DNA of 64,000 nt from Staphylococcus simiae (GCF_017357005.1 NZ_CP071589.1:62001-126000), one strand, 5' to 3'. Positions 25,806 to 35,857 are shown, numbered from the stretch's first letter. Notes: generated from the sequence alone by a model not told the origin. Translations and numbers: made by a program.

Positions 25806-27158
25806 ATGCCGCTTTTAATTATTTCAATAGGGATTATAATTTTAATCTTATTAATTATGTTACTGAAATTAAATACTTTTGTCTCACTTATTATTTCGTC
25901 TGTAATTGTCGCTATTTTATTGGGTATGCCTTTAGATAAAATCATAGAATCAGTTGAAACTGGTTTGGGAGGTACATTGGGTCATATTGCTTTAATTTTT
26001 GGAATGGGAGGAATGCTAGGAAAATTAATTGCCGATGCTGGTGGAGCTCATCAAATAGCGCATACATTAATTGATAAGTTTGGAAAAAAACGCATACAAT
26101 GGGCAATATTAATTGCTTCATTTATTGTTGGTATTGCATTATTTCTTGAAGTAGCAATAGTTTTATTAATACCAATAATTATTTCAATTGCTAAAGAATT
26201 AAAAATATCTATAGTAAAGTTAGGCTTACCAATGGTAACAGCAGCTTTAGCTACACATGCATTTCTACCACCGCATCCAGGTCCTATAGCTGTAGCAGCA
26301 GAATATGGAGCAAATATAGGTTTAGTTCTTGTATATGGAATTATTGTAGCTATACCTACCGTAATTATTTCAGGGATTTTTTATCCAAAATTAGCTCAAC
26401 AGATAGTTCCAAGTGCATTTAGTGAAGAGCAATTAAACAGATCTTCATTTGCAAATATGAAAGAAGCTAATATTAATAACATGCCTTCATTTGGGGTAAG
26501 TTTATTTACTGCATTATTTCCAGTTATTTTGATGTCTATAGGAGCGATAGTAGACATTTTGCAAAAACAATTAGGATTCTCAAATAGTATAGGTATATCT
26601 GTAATTAAACTACTAACAAATTCATCAACTGCTATGTTGTTATCACTACTATTAGCCATATATACAATGGGTATACGACAAAATATAGGCGTTAAAAAAA
26701 TTGGAGAATCTTGTACAGAAGCTATTAATTCTTTAGGTATGTTGCTTCTAGTCATTGGTGGGGGTGGAGCCCTTAAGCAGGTCATTATAGATGGTGGAGT
26801 TGGTAAATATATTGGAGAGTTATTCCAAAACTCTAATTTATCACCTATACTATTTGCTTGGCTCGTTGCCGCAATTCTTCGATTAGCATTGGGATCAGGA
26901 ACAGTTGCAACATTAACAGCGGCAGGATTGGTATTACCAGCATTGAGTGGTACACCAGGAGTTAACTTAGAATTAGTAACGTTAGCTACAGGTGCAGGAA
27001 GTGCGATAGGTTCTCATGTTAATGATGCAGGATTTTGGATGGTTAAAGAATCATTAGGTATGACGTTGAAAGAAGCATTTGGTACATATACAGTTTTATC
27101 TACTCTTGTAGCAGTATGTGGACTTATTTTCACTTTAATATTTAGTATTTTTGTTTAA
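25806..27158 (+). CDS. GntP-family sugar-acid permease
   Basis: 450 residues with about 12 hydrophobic helices. Family wording: GLGGTLGHIALIFGMGGMLGKLIADAGGA, LPPHPGPIAVAAEYGA (about 158-173), GGGGALKQVIIDGGVG and RLALGSGTVATLTAAGLV. GntP members are proton symporters for gluconate and related sugar acids. Beside the DUF1537 kinase and PdxA2 it probably imports the C4 sugar acid. GGGGATGG is upstream. The IS upstream may have cut it off from the DeoR-controlled promoter. Confidence 0.9.
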   Translation: MPLLIISIGIIILILLIMLLKLNTFVSLIISSVIVAILLGMPLDKIIESVETGLGGTLGHIALIFGMGGMLGKLIADAGGAHQIAHTLIDKFGKKRIQWAILIASFIVGIALFLEVAIVLLIPIIISIAKELKISIVKLGLPMVTAALATHAFLPPHPGPIAVAAEYGANIGLVLVYGIIVAIPTVIISGIFYPKLAQQIVPSAFSEEQLNRSSFANMKEANINNMPSFGVSLFTALFPVILMSIGAIVDILQKQLGFSNSIGISVIKLLTNSSTAMLLSLLLAIYTMGIRQNIGVKKIGESCTEAINSLGMLLLVIGGGGALKQVIIDGGVGKYIGELFQNSNLSPILFAWLVAAILRLALGSGTVATLTAAGLVLPALSGTPGVNLELVTLATGAGSAIGSHVNDAGFWMVKESLGMTLKEAFGTYTVLSTLVAVCGLIFTLIFSIFV

Positions 27159-27171
27159 AAGGAGAATGGAT

Positions 27172-28068
27172 ATGCAAGTTGGAATTATCGGTTTAGGAAA
27201 AATGGGCTTTAATTTGGCTCTGAATATGCAAAGTAATGATATAGATGTAAGGGCATTTGATATTAACTCAAATTTAAGAAAAGAAGCTCATGAACATAAC
27301 ATATCAACATATACTAGCTTAGAAAAACTAATTGAATCATTAGAAAAGCCACGTAAAGTTTGGTTAATGGTACCTGCGGGGAAGATCACTCAAAATGTTA
27401 TTGAGTCATTAATAAGTTTATTAGATAAAGACGATATCATTTTAGATGGTGGTAATGCACATTATAAAGATTCAATTGATAGATATGAAATTTTAAAGGA
27501 AAGAAGTATTGAATTTTTAGATGTAGGTACTAGTGGAGGGATGGAAGGAGCAAAAAATGGTGTTTGTACCATGGTAGGAGGAGAACCTGAAGTATTCTCT
27601 AAAGTAGAAAATTTGTTTGAAAAAATTTCTGTTGAAAATGGATTTTTATATACTGGTAAGCCGGGAAGTGGTCACTTTCTAAAAATGGTACATAATGGAA
27701 TTGAATATGGAATGATGCAAGCCATAGGAGAAGGATATGAAATTTTGAATAAAAGTAGATTTGAGTATGATTATGAAAAAGTATCTAAGGTATGGAATAA
27801 TGGTTCAGTCATTCGTTCGTGGTTAATTGAATTAATGCAAGACGCATTTTCTAAAGATAGTCAACTTGATAATATACAAGGGGTAATGCATTCTTCAGGA
27901 GAAGGTCAATGGACTGCAGAAACAGCACTAGAGTTGAAAGTGGCAGCACCGATTATTACTATGTCTCAAATGATGAGAGATCGCTCTTTAGAAAATGATA
28001 CATTCTCAGGAAAAATTGTAGCAGCACTTAGAAATGAGTTTGGTGGACATGAACCTGAATACAAATAA
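27172..28068 (+). CDS. 6-phosphogluconate dehydrogenase-like oxidoreductase (short, GndA/YqeC type)
   Basis: 298 residues from ATG 27172, 8 bases after AAAGGAG. Rossmann motif VGIIGLGKMGFNLALNM (3-19), ILDGGNAHYKDS, DVGTSGGMEGA and the catalytic KMVHNGIEYGMMQ near 168. The length fits the short, usually NAD-dependent decarboxylating 6PGDH class rather than the 470-residue pentose-pathway enzyme. It is last in the operon. It may oxidise a sugar acid or its phosphate; the partner reaction is not established. Confidence 0.85.
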   Translation: MQVGIIGLGKMGFNLALNMQSNDIDVRAFDINSNLRKEAHEHNISTYTSLEKLIESLEKPRKVWLMVPAGKITQNVIESLISLLDKDDIILDGGNAHYKDSIDRYEILKERSIEFLDVGTSGGMEGAKNGVCTMVGGEPEVFSKVENLFEKISVENGFLYTGKPGSGHFLKMVHNGIEYGMMQAIGEGYEILNKSRFEYDYEKVSKVWNNGSVIRSWLIELMQDAFSKDSQLDNIQGVMHSSGEGQWTAETALELKVAAPIITMSQMMRDRSLENDTFSGKIVAALRNEFGGHEPEYK

Positions 28069-28132
28069 AATTCATCTTAAGTTTAATGATGTTATTTGTA
28101 GATAAAGAACTAACGTTATTAGTTATTATCAA

Positions 28133-28165
28133 GCCATCTGCTATATTGTTTAGTAGGTGGCATTT
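28133..28165 (+). terminator. terminator after the sugar-acid operon
   Basis: GCCATCTGCTA (28133-28143) pairs with TAGTAGGTGGC (28151-28161), followed by ATTTTTG. Confidence 0.7.
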
Positions 28166-28207
28166 TTGACTGAATACTTATAGAAATGATTTAAATAATG
28201 GAGAAAC

Positions 28208-28240
28208 ACCATCTACTAGCACATTAGTAGGTGGTATTTT
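28208..28240 (+). terminator. second, related terminator hairpin
   Basis: ACCATCTACTA (28208-28218) and TAGTAGGTGGT (28224-28234), then ATTTT. Its stem is nearly the same as the hairpin 75 bases upstream, so the pair looks like a tandem duplication. The rest of 28069-28393 is AT-rich with no gene. Confidence 0.65.
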
Positions 28241-28393
28241 GTGTTTTTGAAAAGTTAAATTCGTTAAGTTATACAACCATTTTTAAAAACAATAAGAATA
28301 TTGCATATATATTTTTAATTTATATAGAAAGTTGATTGAAAATAAATTAAAATTGTTTTGTAAGATAAAATTGAATATGAGGAGAACAACTGA

Positions 28394-29695
28394 ATGGATT
28401 GTTTAAATTGTGGGGGACATGTAGATAGTACAGATAAATTTTGTCAACATTGTGGTCATAATTTAATAAATGACAAAAATAATGGGGATAACATCACAAC
28501 TGAGAAGATTGAGGAACATCATTGTCCCAATTGTCAGGTGGTCGTTGCATCAAATGATAAATTTTGTAATAACTGTGGATATCATTTACCAGGTACTTTT
28601 AATGATAAAAACTTTAATCATAGTGATGAACAAGTTGAAAGTCATATAGCAGATAATACAAATTTGGCTCAAGAAGCTAAAAATTTATTCCATCACACTA
28701 CGAAATCAATTGGTAAACTTGCTGGGAATGAAGAAGCGTTAAAGCTTAATTTGGGAGATATGTTTTCAGAAGTGTTTAAAAGACATACCAAAGATGAAGC
28801 AGATGACATTTTTATAGCTGGAACAAGGAGTACCACGCCACATATTAATAACGTGTCTAAAGAATGGGGTAAACCTTGGGTATTTTCACGTGTCTTTGTT
28901 GCCTTAGCTATCACTTTTATTGGTTTATGGGTGTTATTTAATACGTTTGGTAATGATAATGCACTACCTGGCATGATATTTATAGGGGCGTTAGTTGTAC
29001 CAATATCAGCATTGATATTCTTTTTTGAATCTAATGCCTTTCGAAATATTAGTTTCTTTGAAGTATTAAAAATGTTCTTTATAGGTGGTGTTTTATCACT
29101 ACTAACTACTATTATTTTGTATGACTTTGCACCATTTAGTTTACAAAATCAATTACTAGGTATTATGACGGTGGCAGATGCCTTTCTTGTTGGTTTAGTA
29201 GAGGAACTTGGAAAAGCCATTATTGTTATTCTTTTTATTAACTATTTACATACGAATAAAATTTTGAATGGTTTACTTATCGGTGCTGCAATTGGAGCTG
29301 GATTTGACGCGTTTGAAACAGCTGGTTATATATTTAGGGATGGTATACAAAGTATCCAATTAATGAATGAAACGATTATTTTAAGAGCTTGGTCAGCCTT
29401 AGGTGGTCATATTGTCTGGGCAGCTATGGTTGGTGCAGCAGCTGTGATTGCCAAAGGAACATATCAATTCAAATGGGAAAACATTATAGATAAACGCTTT
29501 TTATTCTTCTTTTTCTTTGCCGTAGTGTTACACGGTATATGGGACACAGATTTTACTGTACTAGGAAGCATGAATTTAAAAATAATTATTTTAATAGTTA
29601 TCGCGTGGGTTATTATTTTTATTTTAATGAGAGCAGGACTGACTCAAGTAAATAAATTACAGCAACAATATATAGAAGAGAGAGAGGAGCTATAA
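28394..29695 (+). CDS. double zinc-ribbon protein with PrsW-like (M82) membrane protease domain
   Basis: 433 residues. Two N-terminal zinc ribbons (Cys 3, 6, 17, 20 and 44, 47, 58, 61), a linker, then about eight TM helices from residue 165. PrsW-type residues are present: VEELGKA (Glu 270, 271), FDAFETAGY, GGHIVWAAMVG (His 339) and LHGIWD (His 380). PrsW in Bacillus makes the first cut in an anti-sigma factor; the substrate here is unknown. GAGGAG precedes the start. It is followed after 2 bases by another zinc-ribbon gene. Confidence 0.85.
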   Translation: MDCLNCGGHVDSTDKFCQHCGHNLINDKNNGDNITTEKIEEHHCPNCQVVVASNDKFCNNCGYHLPGTFNDKNFNHSDEQVESHIADNTNLAQEAKNLFHHTTKSIGKLAGNEEALKLNLGDMFSEVFKRHTKDEADDIFIAGTRSTTPHINNVSKEWGKPWVFSRVFVALAITFIGLWVLFNTFGNDNALPGMIFIGALVVPISALIFFFESNAFRNISFFEVLKMFFIGGVLSLLTTIILYDFAPFSLQNQLLGIMTVADAFLVGLVEELGKAIIVILFINYLHTNKILNGLLIGAAIGAGFDAFETAGYIFRDGIQSIQLMNETIILRAWSALGGHIVWAAMVGAAAVIAKGTYQFKWENIIDKRFLFFFFFAVVLHGIWDTDFTVLGSMNLKIIILIVIAWVIIFILMRAGLTQVNKLQQQYIEEREEL

Positions 29696-29697
29696 AT

Positions 29698-30498
29698 ATG
29701 AAGTATTGTCCTAATTGTGGTCATGAAATAGAAGGTCAACAAACATTTTGTAATAACTGTGGTCATAAATTGACTGCTAGTGAACAGAATCAAACTCAAA
29801 GTAATACCAATGCGAGTCGTCAAAGTAGACCGGCACCGGTTCAAAGACCGAATCCACAAAGATATCAAAGTCCATATTATCCTCCACAAAAAGATGGTAT
29901 GTCGACATTTTTAAAAGTAATACTAATTATCATTTCACTCGTTGTCTTAGCTTTACTGTTATTTGGCGCATATTATGCATATAAGACATTTATCGCTAAT
30001 AATAACGAACCAACTTCTACGCAAAGTCATAATAATGGATCAACCCATAGTCATCCTACTGGGGGATCTTCATCACATCATACCAATACAGCAAGAGGTC
30101 CTGAAATTAGTATATACAGTGATTCATTTGATAAAGAGTTTATGAAATCTTCATCTAAGGATGGATACGATGGTGTATATGAAGGTATGACTAGAGCCGA
30201 AGTTGAAAATAGATATGGTCGACCAAGTGGCGATGTTTATGTATCTGGAGATAGATATGATAAGTATGGAGACTTAGGCGTATTATATAGAGATGGTCAA
30301 GTTAGGGACGTTGTTGTGGCACCAACTAATGTTTCAGAAACCGACTACGTAGATCATTATGGTGAACCAGACGATAGACGTCATAACTTATTAATTTATG
30401 ATGCTTATAAACATAATGACTTTAGTGTAGTAGTAAATATTGATGATGATGGTATGGTTACATCTATAGAAAATATTGACCAGCTACCAGAAGACTAG
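29698..30498 (+). CDS. zinc-ribbon single-TM protein with SmpA/BamE-like C-terminal repeat
   Basis: 266 residues. Zinc ribbon (Cys 4, 7, 18, 21), Gln/Ser/Pro-rich linker, one TM helix (about 71-97), a His/Ser/Thr-rich linker, then an outside domain from about 140. GMTRAEVENRYGRP recalls SmpA/BamE-like modules, and VSETDYVDHYGEPD looks like a second half. It begins 2 bases after the PrsW-like gene with GAGAGGAG inside that gene, so the two are made together. It may be a partner or sensor for the protease (inference). Confidence 0.82.
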   Translation: MKYCPNCGHEIEGQQTFCNNCGHKLTASEQNQTQSNTNASRQSRPAPVQRPNPQRYQSPYYPPQKDGMSTFLKVILIIISLVVLALLLFGAYYAYKTFIANNNEPTSTQSHNNGSTHSHPTGGSSSHHTNTARGPEISIYSDSFDKEFMKSSSKDGYDGVYEGMTRAEVENRYGRPSGDVYVSGDRYDKYGDLGVLYRDGQVRDVVVAPTNVSETDYVDHYGEPDDRRHNLLIYDAYKHNDFSVVVNIDDDGMVTSIENIDQLPED

Positions 30499-30712
30499 AA
30501 CAATCCTAATATGACACCCTGTTATCATTTTCGATTGCAAGGTGTCGTTATTTCTATAACAATCATAAGATTAGTAACACGTAGTCAGAACAAAATTTTT
30601 CGTTTTAAATTATGCATTTGACACTAGCTAGCTTAATCATACAAAATAAGGTAAAATTTAACACTTCATATTCATGCGTGTAAAATATTTTAAGTAATTG
30701 AAGGAGATTTCA

Positions 30713-31123
30713 ATGAAAAAGTTTAAAACAAGTAATTTAAGTGAGTAATTTTCCAATTTACTATTATTAGCAGTTAATATTTGTATCGGTGCGATAGCCG
30801 CTATTCTAGTTATATTTTTATTTACTGAAGTCTTTGGTTTCTTTGAAAATTTATTCCTCAAAGCGAGTGACTTAAAATATAACCAAATTATTGAAGATTT
30901 ACTTGTATCATTTATGTATATCGAATTTATCTTATTGATTGTCCAGTATTTTAAACACAATTATCATTTCTCATTACAATATTTTATATATTTAGGTATC
31001 ACTGCGATTGTTAGAATTATTATTGTCGAACATAGTGATGCTGTAAACACATTATTATTAGTAGTAGGTATCTTTATTTTAACGATTTCGTTATATTGTT
31101 TAAAAAAATTCACTATAGACTAG
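30713..31123 (+). pseudogene. psiE: psiE-family gene with in-frame stop at codon 12
   Basis: ATG 30713 has a strong ribosome site (AAGGAGATTT), but codon 12 is TAA (30746-30748). The same frame then stays open to 31123 and encodes a PsiE-family membrane protein: AVNICIGAIAAILVIFLF, VSFMYIEFILLIVQYF, YFIYLGITAIVRIIIVEHSD and four TM helices. The intact protein would have 136 residues. An internal start at ATG 30914 could only give the C-terminal half. One base change explains the loss. Confidence 0.88.
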
Positions 31124-31297
31124 AAGCGCTGGATAGATGCATACCGATTCAAGAGGTAAGATTAACAATTATAATAAGAGTATGAATGTCAAAATTGTAT
31201 TATTTTGAATCATATTTATAGATAAGATATTTTACTGTGGATATTAATTAAATATTTTAAAGTAATCATAATAAGATATGAGTGAGGTAATGGGTTA

Positions 31298-31762
31298 ATG
31301 AATAAAATAAAAATACTTACCCTAACAAGTTTCATAATGTATATGATACTTATTATATATACACTTGTGCTTTATAAACGTTTACCACAACATGTTCCTA
31401 TACATTATGATGTTACAGGTAGTGCTGATAATTATAGTCATAAATGGATATTGTTGATAATTACAGTATTAATGCTTATCATATGGCTTATTTTATATCT
31501 AAGTACACGATTTTATGAAAATATGGTTGAATTTATGCAATACGATTATTCAAAGAATGAAATATATAGAACTAAATTAGTGTTAAGTATTTTAAATTTA
31601 GAAATTAGTATTTATATTATGGTGCAAGGTGTTAATCAACTTACAGAAATTGTCTATCATTATTACATTAACCCATTCATTATAAATATTTTAAGTATAG
31701 TCGTTGTTGTTATGACATTAATAATCGTTTGTATTAAAGAATTTATGAATCGAAAAAAATGA
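31298..31762 (+). CDS. DUF1648 membrane protein
   Basis: 154 residues. The first TM (about 8-27) is followed by the DUF1648 signature LPQHVPIHYDVTGSADNY (about 31-48), then three more TM helices (48-68, 98-113, 123-146). The domain is found in SdpI-like immunity/signal proteins and in extracytoplasmic regulatory proteins, but this short form has no further domain. GAGGTAATGGG precedes it. No linked partner gene. Confidence 0.8.
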   Translation: MNKIKILTLTSFIMYMILIIYTLVLYKRLPQHVPIHYDVTGSADNYSHKWILLIITVLMLIIWLILYLSTRFYENMVEFMQYDYSKNEIYRTKLVLSILNLEISIYIMVQGVNQLTEIVYHYYINPFIINILSIVVVVMTLIIVCIKEFMNRKK

Positions 31763-31800
31763 TAGTAATTACTTAAATAATAATATTGCTATAGTGTATG

Positions 31801-31849
31801 CCCCAAGCCTAATAGTAGAAAGTTATTTTCTGTTATTAGAATTGGGGTA
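31801..31849. terminator. hairpin between DUF1648 gene and ohyA
   Basis: CCCCAA (31801-31806) with TTGGGG (31842-31847) plus inner CTAATA/TATTAG pairing. It separates two convergent genes. Confidence 0.55.
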
Positions 31850-31933
31850 TTAATTAGTTTGTTTGTCGTAGACAGTTGTCATGTACAATTGCCATTGTTA
31901 GCTTACTTATGCTTACTAGCATGTTAAATATAA

Positions 31934-33709
31934 TTACAATAAATGATGGTCTTTTAATAATGTTTCAACGTATGTGCCTTTAATTTTCTTTAGGAATCCT
32001 GAAAGGGCAAGTTTTTGTATTGGGTTATGTTCAGTTATAGCATGTAAGTCTTTACGATCATTAAGTTGGTACACGGCATCCATTAAGACACGAATATCAA
32101 ACGGAGTGCCTACCACTTCTGGAACGCCACGATCAATATCTAGTAATTGATAGACAGCTTCCATGGCCGTACGTACAGAGTATTCAGTAGTAAAGACTGT
32201 ATCGCGTTCAGTTTCCGCAAAATTACCTATAAATGCTAAATTACAAGATTGATGAGGGACAACTAATGGGCGATCACCTTGTGCACGTGGCATAAAATAA
32301 GCAGTAATATAAGGCATGTATACAGGTATGGTATTGGATTGATATTGAGCTAAATCTTCAATTTCTTCAACAGGAACACCCATATGATATAGCCATTCTT
32401 GACAAATTTCCTGTCCACTACACTCAGTAATGGGTTTGTTGATATAGTCGCCATTAACATCTGAATACAAAGCATAAATCCATGATGTTACTTCATCTTT
32501 AGGTTGACCTTTAAATTGCTGTTGACGATTGACTGTGAAACTCATTTGCCAAGATGAATCATTAACAGTGATAATACCACCAGTCACCGTTTTGCCAGCA
32601 AGTGGATCTCGTTTACATAGACGCTCAATCGTATCGATAATCGTTTTATTATTTGTTGTTGACGTTGCAGAGACAAACCAGCTTTTTTGTGGAATAGCTT
32701 TAAAAAATTTCTCTGGGTTACCAAATTCAGGACTTTGATGTGCTAAGTTTTGCCATAGTTGCCAACTACCACCGGGTTCATGTGTTGGAGGTGCTGGTGT
32801 ATCATTATCACCATATGTCGAACTTTCAGTAATACTACCATTTGTGACGAAGACTAAATCATTAGGTGTTAATGTAATAATGTCATTGTGTCCTTGACGT
32901 TTAATTATCATTTCTCGGGCAATTTTTTGTGATGTAGTAACATCAACTTTGATATTTTCGACTTTGACACCGTATTCAAATTGTACGCCGTGGAACTGTA
33001 AATAATCCACTAAAGGTAAGACGAGGGACTCATATTGATTATATTTTGTAAATTTTAAAGCACTAAAATCTGCCAAACCACCTATGTGATGAACGAAACG
33101 CATTAAATATCTGCGCATTTCCATTGCAGAGTGCCAAGGTTCAAAGGCAAACATGGTTTTCCAATAAATCCAGAAATTTGAGTTGAAAAAGTCATCACTA
33201 AAGACATCAGTAATTGTGACATCATTTAAGTCATCTTCATTCATTAAACATAAATCTAGTATTTCTTTAATTGCTTGTTTAGTTAACGTGAAATCACCAT
33301 CAGTACTTAACTCTTGTCCACAATGTTCAATAACACGGCAACGTGAATAGTTAGGGTCTTCTTTATTGAGCCAATAGAATTCATCTAAGACTGACGCATT
33401 GTCAATTTCTAGCGAAGGTATTGATCTGAAGAGATCCCACAAACATTCAAAGTGATTCTCCATTTCGCGACCACCACGTACGACGTAGCCTTTCATTGGA
33501 ATGTCGGCACCATCAAGACTACCGCCAGGCTTAGGTAACTCTTCTAAAATGTGGATATTAGAACCTTTCATTTGTCCATCACGAATTAAAAAGCTAGCAG
33601 CTGCAAGTGAAGCTAAACCTGACCCCACTAAATATGCAGATTTGTAGTCAACATCTTTTGGTTTTTTCGGGCGTGCAAAAGCTTCATAATTTCCATTACT
33701 GTAATACAT
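31934..33709 (-). CDS. ohyA: oleate hydratase
   Basis: 591 residues from ATG 33709, giving the S. aureus OhyA length and N-terminus [23 protein letters not shown] lies 10 bases upstream. FAD site [16 protein letters not shown] (about 29-44), [36 protein letters not shown] and [14 protein letters not shown] are family hallmarks. It adds water to the cis-9 double bond of oleate and similar acids in the cytoplasm, detoxifying antimicrobial host fatty acids. It is a single gene, and no control site is recognised. Confidence 0.95.
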   Translation of the reverse strand: MYYSNGNYEAFARPKKPKDVDYKSAYLVGSGLASLAAASFLIRDGQMKGSNIHILEELPKPGGSLDGADIPMKGYVVRGGREMENHFECLWDLFRSIPSLEIDNASVLDEFYWLNKEDPNYSRCRVIEHCGQELSTDGDFTLTKQAIKEILDLCLMNEDDLNDVTITDVFSDDFFNSNFWIYWKTMFAFEPWHSAMEMRRYLMRFVHHIGGLADFSALKFTKYNQYESLVLPLVDYLQFHGVQFEYGVKVENIKVDVTTSQKIAREMIIKRQGHNDIITLTPNDLVFVTNGSITESSTYGDNDTPAPPTHEPGGSWQLWQNLAHQSPEFGNPEKFFKAIPQKSWFVSATSTTNNKTIIDTIERLCKRDPLAGKTVTGGIITVNDSSWQMSFTVNRQQQFKGQPKDEVTSWIYALYSDVNGDYINKPITECSGQEICQEWLYHMGVPVEEIEDLAQYQSNTIPVYMPYITAYFMPRAQGDRPLVVPHQSCNLAFIGNFAETERDTVFTTEYSVRTAMEAVYQLLDIDRGVPEVVGTPFDIRVLMDAVYQLNDRKDLHAITEHNPIQKLALSGFLKKIKGTYVETLLKDHHLL

Positions 33710-34041
33710 CACCATCAAGTCCTTTCCGTTAAGAGTATATTTACAACATACCCAAGAAAATGTAAAACAAACAGTTGTAAAAAGCTTCTAAATGATACAT
33801 AAATATATATATGTGTATAAAAGTTAATATGATAAGATCACTCATGTTTAAGTTTTATTTTAGCTTTTGACATCTAACTTATCGGTGGTTGTTTAGTGAA
33901 AATACACTTGAATAGCACGTCGTTATTGACTTTGACATCATATATAAGTTAGTAGGTTCAACAAGAAATTATTAATTTAATGCATCATTTATTAAAATAA
34001 AATGATATTATATTTGATGTGGTCTTAAGATATGTATTTTA

Positions 34042-34057
34042 TGTGACATTTTTCACA
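34042..34057 (+). promoter_or_regulatory. upstream Rex-like half-palindrome before lctP
   Basis: TGTGACATTTTTCACA resembles a Rex operator with a central mismatch, just before the TTGACG -35 (34066-34071). With the perfect box downstream it would bracket the promoter. Confidence 0.5.
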
Positions 34058-34098
34058 AAATTGAATTGACGTATGATTGTAGGCGTGTTACATTTATT

Positions 34099-34116
34099 TT
34101 GTGAAATAAATCACAA
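34099..34116 (+). promoter_or_regulatory. Rex box of lctP
   Basis: TTGTGAAATAAATCACAA is a perfect inverted repeat (TTGTGA-N6-TCACAA), as in known staphylococcal Rex operators. It lies 58 bases before the lctP ATG and just after the -10 region. Rex leaves when NADH rises, so expression under low oxygen is expected. Confidence 0.85.
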
Positions 34117-34174
34117 TCAAATCATGTTTATTATTTAATTTAATATATTTTACTAAAGAGAGAAGGAGTCATTT

Positions 34175-35767
34175 ATGTTATTACTTAGCGTCAACCCATT
34201 TGACAATATTGGGTTATCAGCACTTGTTGCAGCAGTGCCGATTATTTTGTTCTTATTATGTTTAACTATTTTTAAAATGAAAGGTATCTATGCAGCGTTA
34301 ACAACATTAGTTGTAACATTACTTGTTGCTTTACCAGTATTTAAATTGCCTATACCAGTATCAGCTGGAGCAATTACTGAAGGTGTTGTAGCAGGTATAT
34401 TCCCTATAGGTTACATCGTCTTGATGGCGGTTTGGTTATATAAAGTTTCTATTAAGACTGGTCAATTTAATATCATTCAAGATAGTATTGCCAGCATTTC
34501 ACAAGACCAACGTATGCAATTACTATTGATAGGTTTTTGTTTTAACGCATTTTTAGAAGGTGCAGCAGGATTTGGTGTACCAATTGCTATTTGTGCAGTA
34601 TTGCTTATTCAATTAGGTTTTGAACCATTAAAGGCTGCGATGTTATGTTTAATTGCTAATGGTGCAGCAGGTGCGTTCGGTGCGATTGGTTTACCAGTTA
34701 GTATTATTGATACGTTCAACTTGGGTGGCGGTGTCAATGCATTGAGTGTGTCAACATTCTCAGCATTAACATTACCAATTTTAAATTTCATCATTCCATT
34801 CGTCTTGGTATATATTATAGATGGTTTTAAAGGTATTAAAGAAATCTTACCAATTATTTTAACAGTAAGTACAACTTATGCAGGTTTACAATTATTGTTA
34901 ACTGTATTCCAAGGGCCAGAATTAGCAGATATTATTCCTCCATTAGCTACAATGGTTGTTTTAGCGGTTGTATGTCGTAAATATAAACCGAAACATATTT
35001 TCAGATTACAAGATAATCAAAAAGAAATTCAAAAACGTACAATTAAAGAAATTATTTATGCGTGGAGTCCATTCGTTATTTTAACAGTTATCGTATTATT
35101 CTGGAGTGCACCATTTTTCAAAAAATTATTTATGCCTGGTGGTGCTCTAGAAAAATTAGTATTAACTATACCATTGCCACAAACTGTTAGTGCTTTGTCA
35201 CCAAAAGGTATTGTCTTACGACTTGATATTATCGGTGCCACAGGTACGGCAATTTTACTAACTGTAATCTTAACGATGATTATTACGAAGATTAATCTTA
35301 AAGCAGCAGGTGCATTATTTGTAGAAGCATTTAAAGAGTTATGGATTCCAATCATTACTATTTCTGTTATTTTAGCGATTGCCAAAGTTATGACATATGG
35401 TGGTATGACTGTCGCAATGGGACAAGGTATTGCTAAAGCTGGGTCCATATTCCCATTATTCTCACCAGTACTTGGTTGGATTGGTGTATTTATGACAGGA
35501 TCAGTAACAAACAACAATACATTGTTTGCACCAATTCAAACAACAGTAGCACAACAAATTTCAACAAGTGCACCATTATTAGTTGCAGCAAATACTGCCG
35601 GTGGTGTAGCAGCGAAATTAATTTCACCACAATCTATTGCGATTGCAACAGCAGCAGTTAAAAAAGTTGGTGAAGAATCAGCACTACTTAAAATGACACT
35701 TAAATACAGTATCGGCTTTGCAATATTCATCTGTATTTGGACATACATCCTAACATTGATATTCTAA
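34175..35767 (+). CDS. lctP: L-lactate permease
   Basis: 530 residues with 13-14 predicted TM helices of the LctP family: FLEGAAGFGVPIAICAVLL (about 130-148), GAAGAFGAIGLPVSIID, TGSVTNNNTLFAPIQ and AANTAGGVAAKLISPQSIAIA. It carries L-lactate with protons across the membrane, in or out depending on the gradient. AAGGAG precedes the start. It is a single gene behind Rex sites, fitting lactate handling during fermentation and nitrosative stress. Confidence 0.94.
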   Translation: MLLLSVNPFDNIGLSALVAAVPIILFLLCLTIFKMKGIYAALTTLVVTLLVALPVFKLPIPVSAGAITEGVVAGIFPIGYIVLMAVWLYKVSIKTGQFNIIQDSIASISQDQRMQLLLIGFCFNAFLEGAAGFGVPIAICAVLLIQLGFEPLKAAMLCLIANGAAGAFGAIGLPVSIIDTFNLGGGVNALSVSTFSALTLPILNFIIPFVLVYIIDGFKGIKEILPIILTVSTTYAGLQLLLTVFQGPELADIIPPLATMVVLAVVCRKYKPKHIFRLQDNQKEIQKRTIKEIIYAWSPFVILTVIVLFWSAPFFKKLFMPGGALEKLVLTIPLPQTVSALSPKGIVLRLDIIGATGTAILLTVILTMIITKINLKAAGALFVEAFKELWIPIITISVILAIAKVMTYGGMTVAMGQGIAKAGSIFPLFSPVLGWIGVFMTGSVTNNNTLFAPIQTTVAQQISTSAPLLVAANTAGGVAAKLISPQSIAIATAAVKKVGEESALLKMTLKYSIGFAIFICIWTYILTLIF

Positions 35768-35857
35768 AATATAATGTTTAGACAAGTTAAGTGGTGAACA
35801 CTATATAATAGAAGAAGTATGTTTGAAGTGAAACGTATAAATGTACAAATTAAAGAG

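Noticed and set aside
35056..35748. Minus-strand frames opposite lctP
   Set aside because: Shadows of a hydrophobic membrane-protein gene; no starts with ribosome sites.
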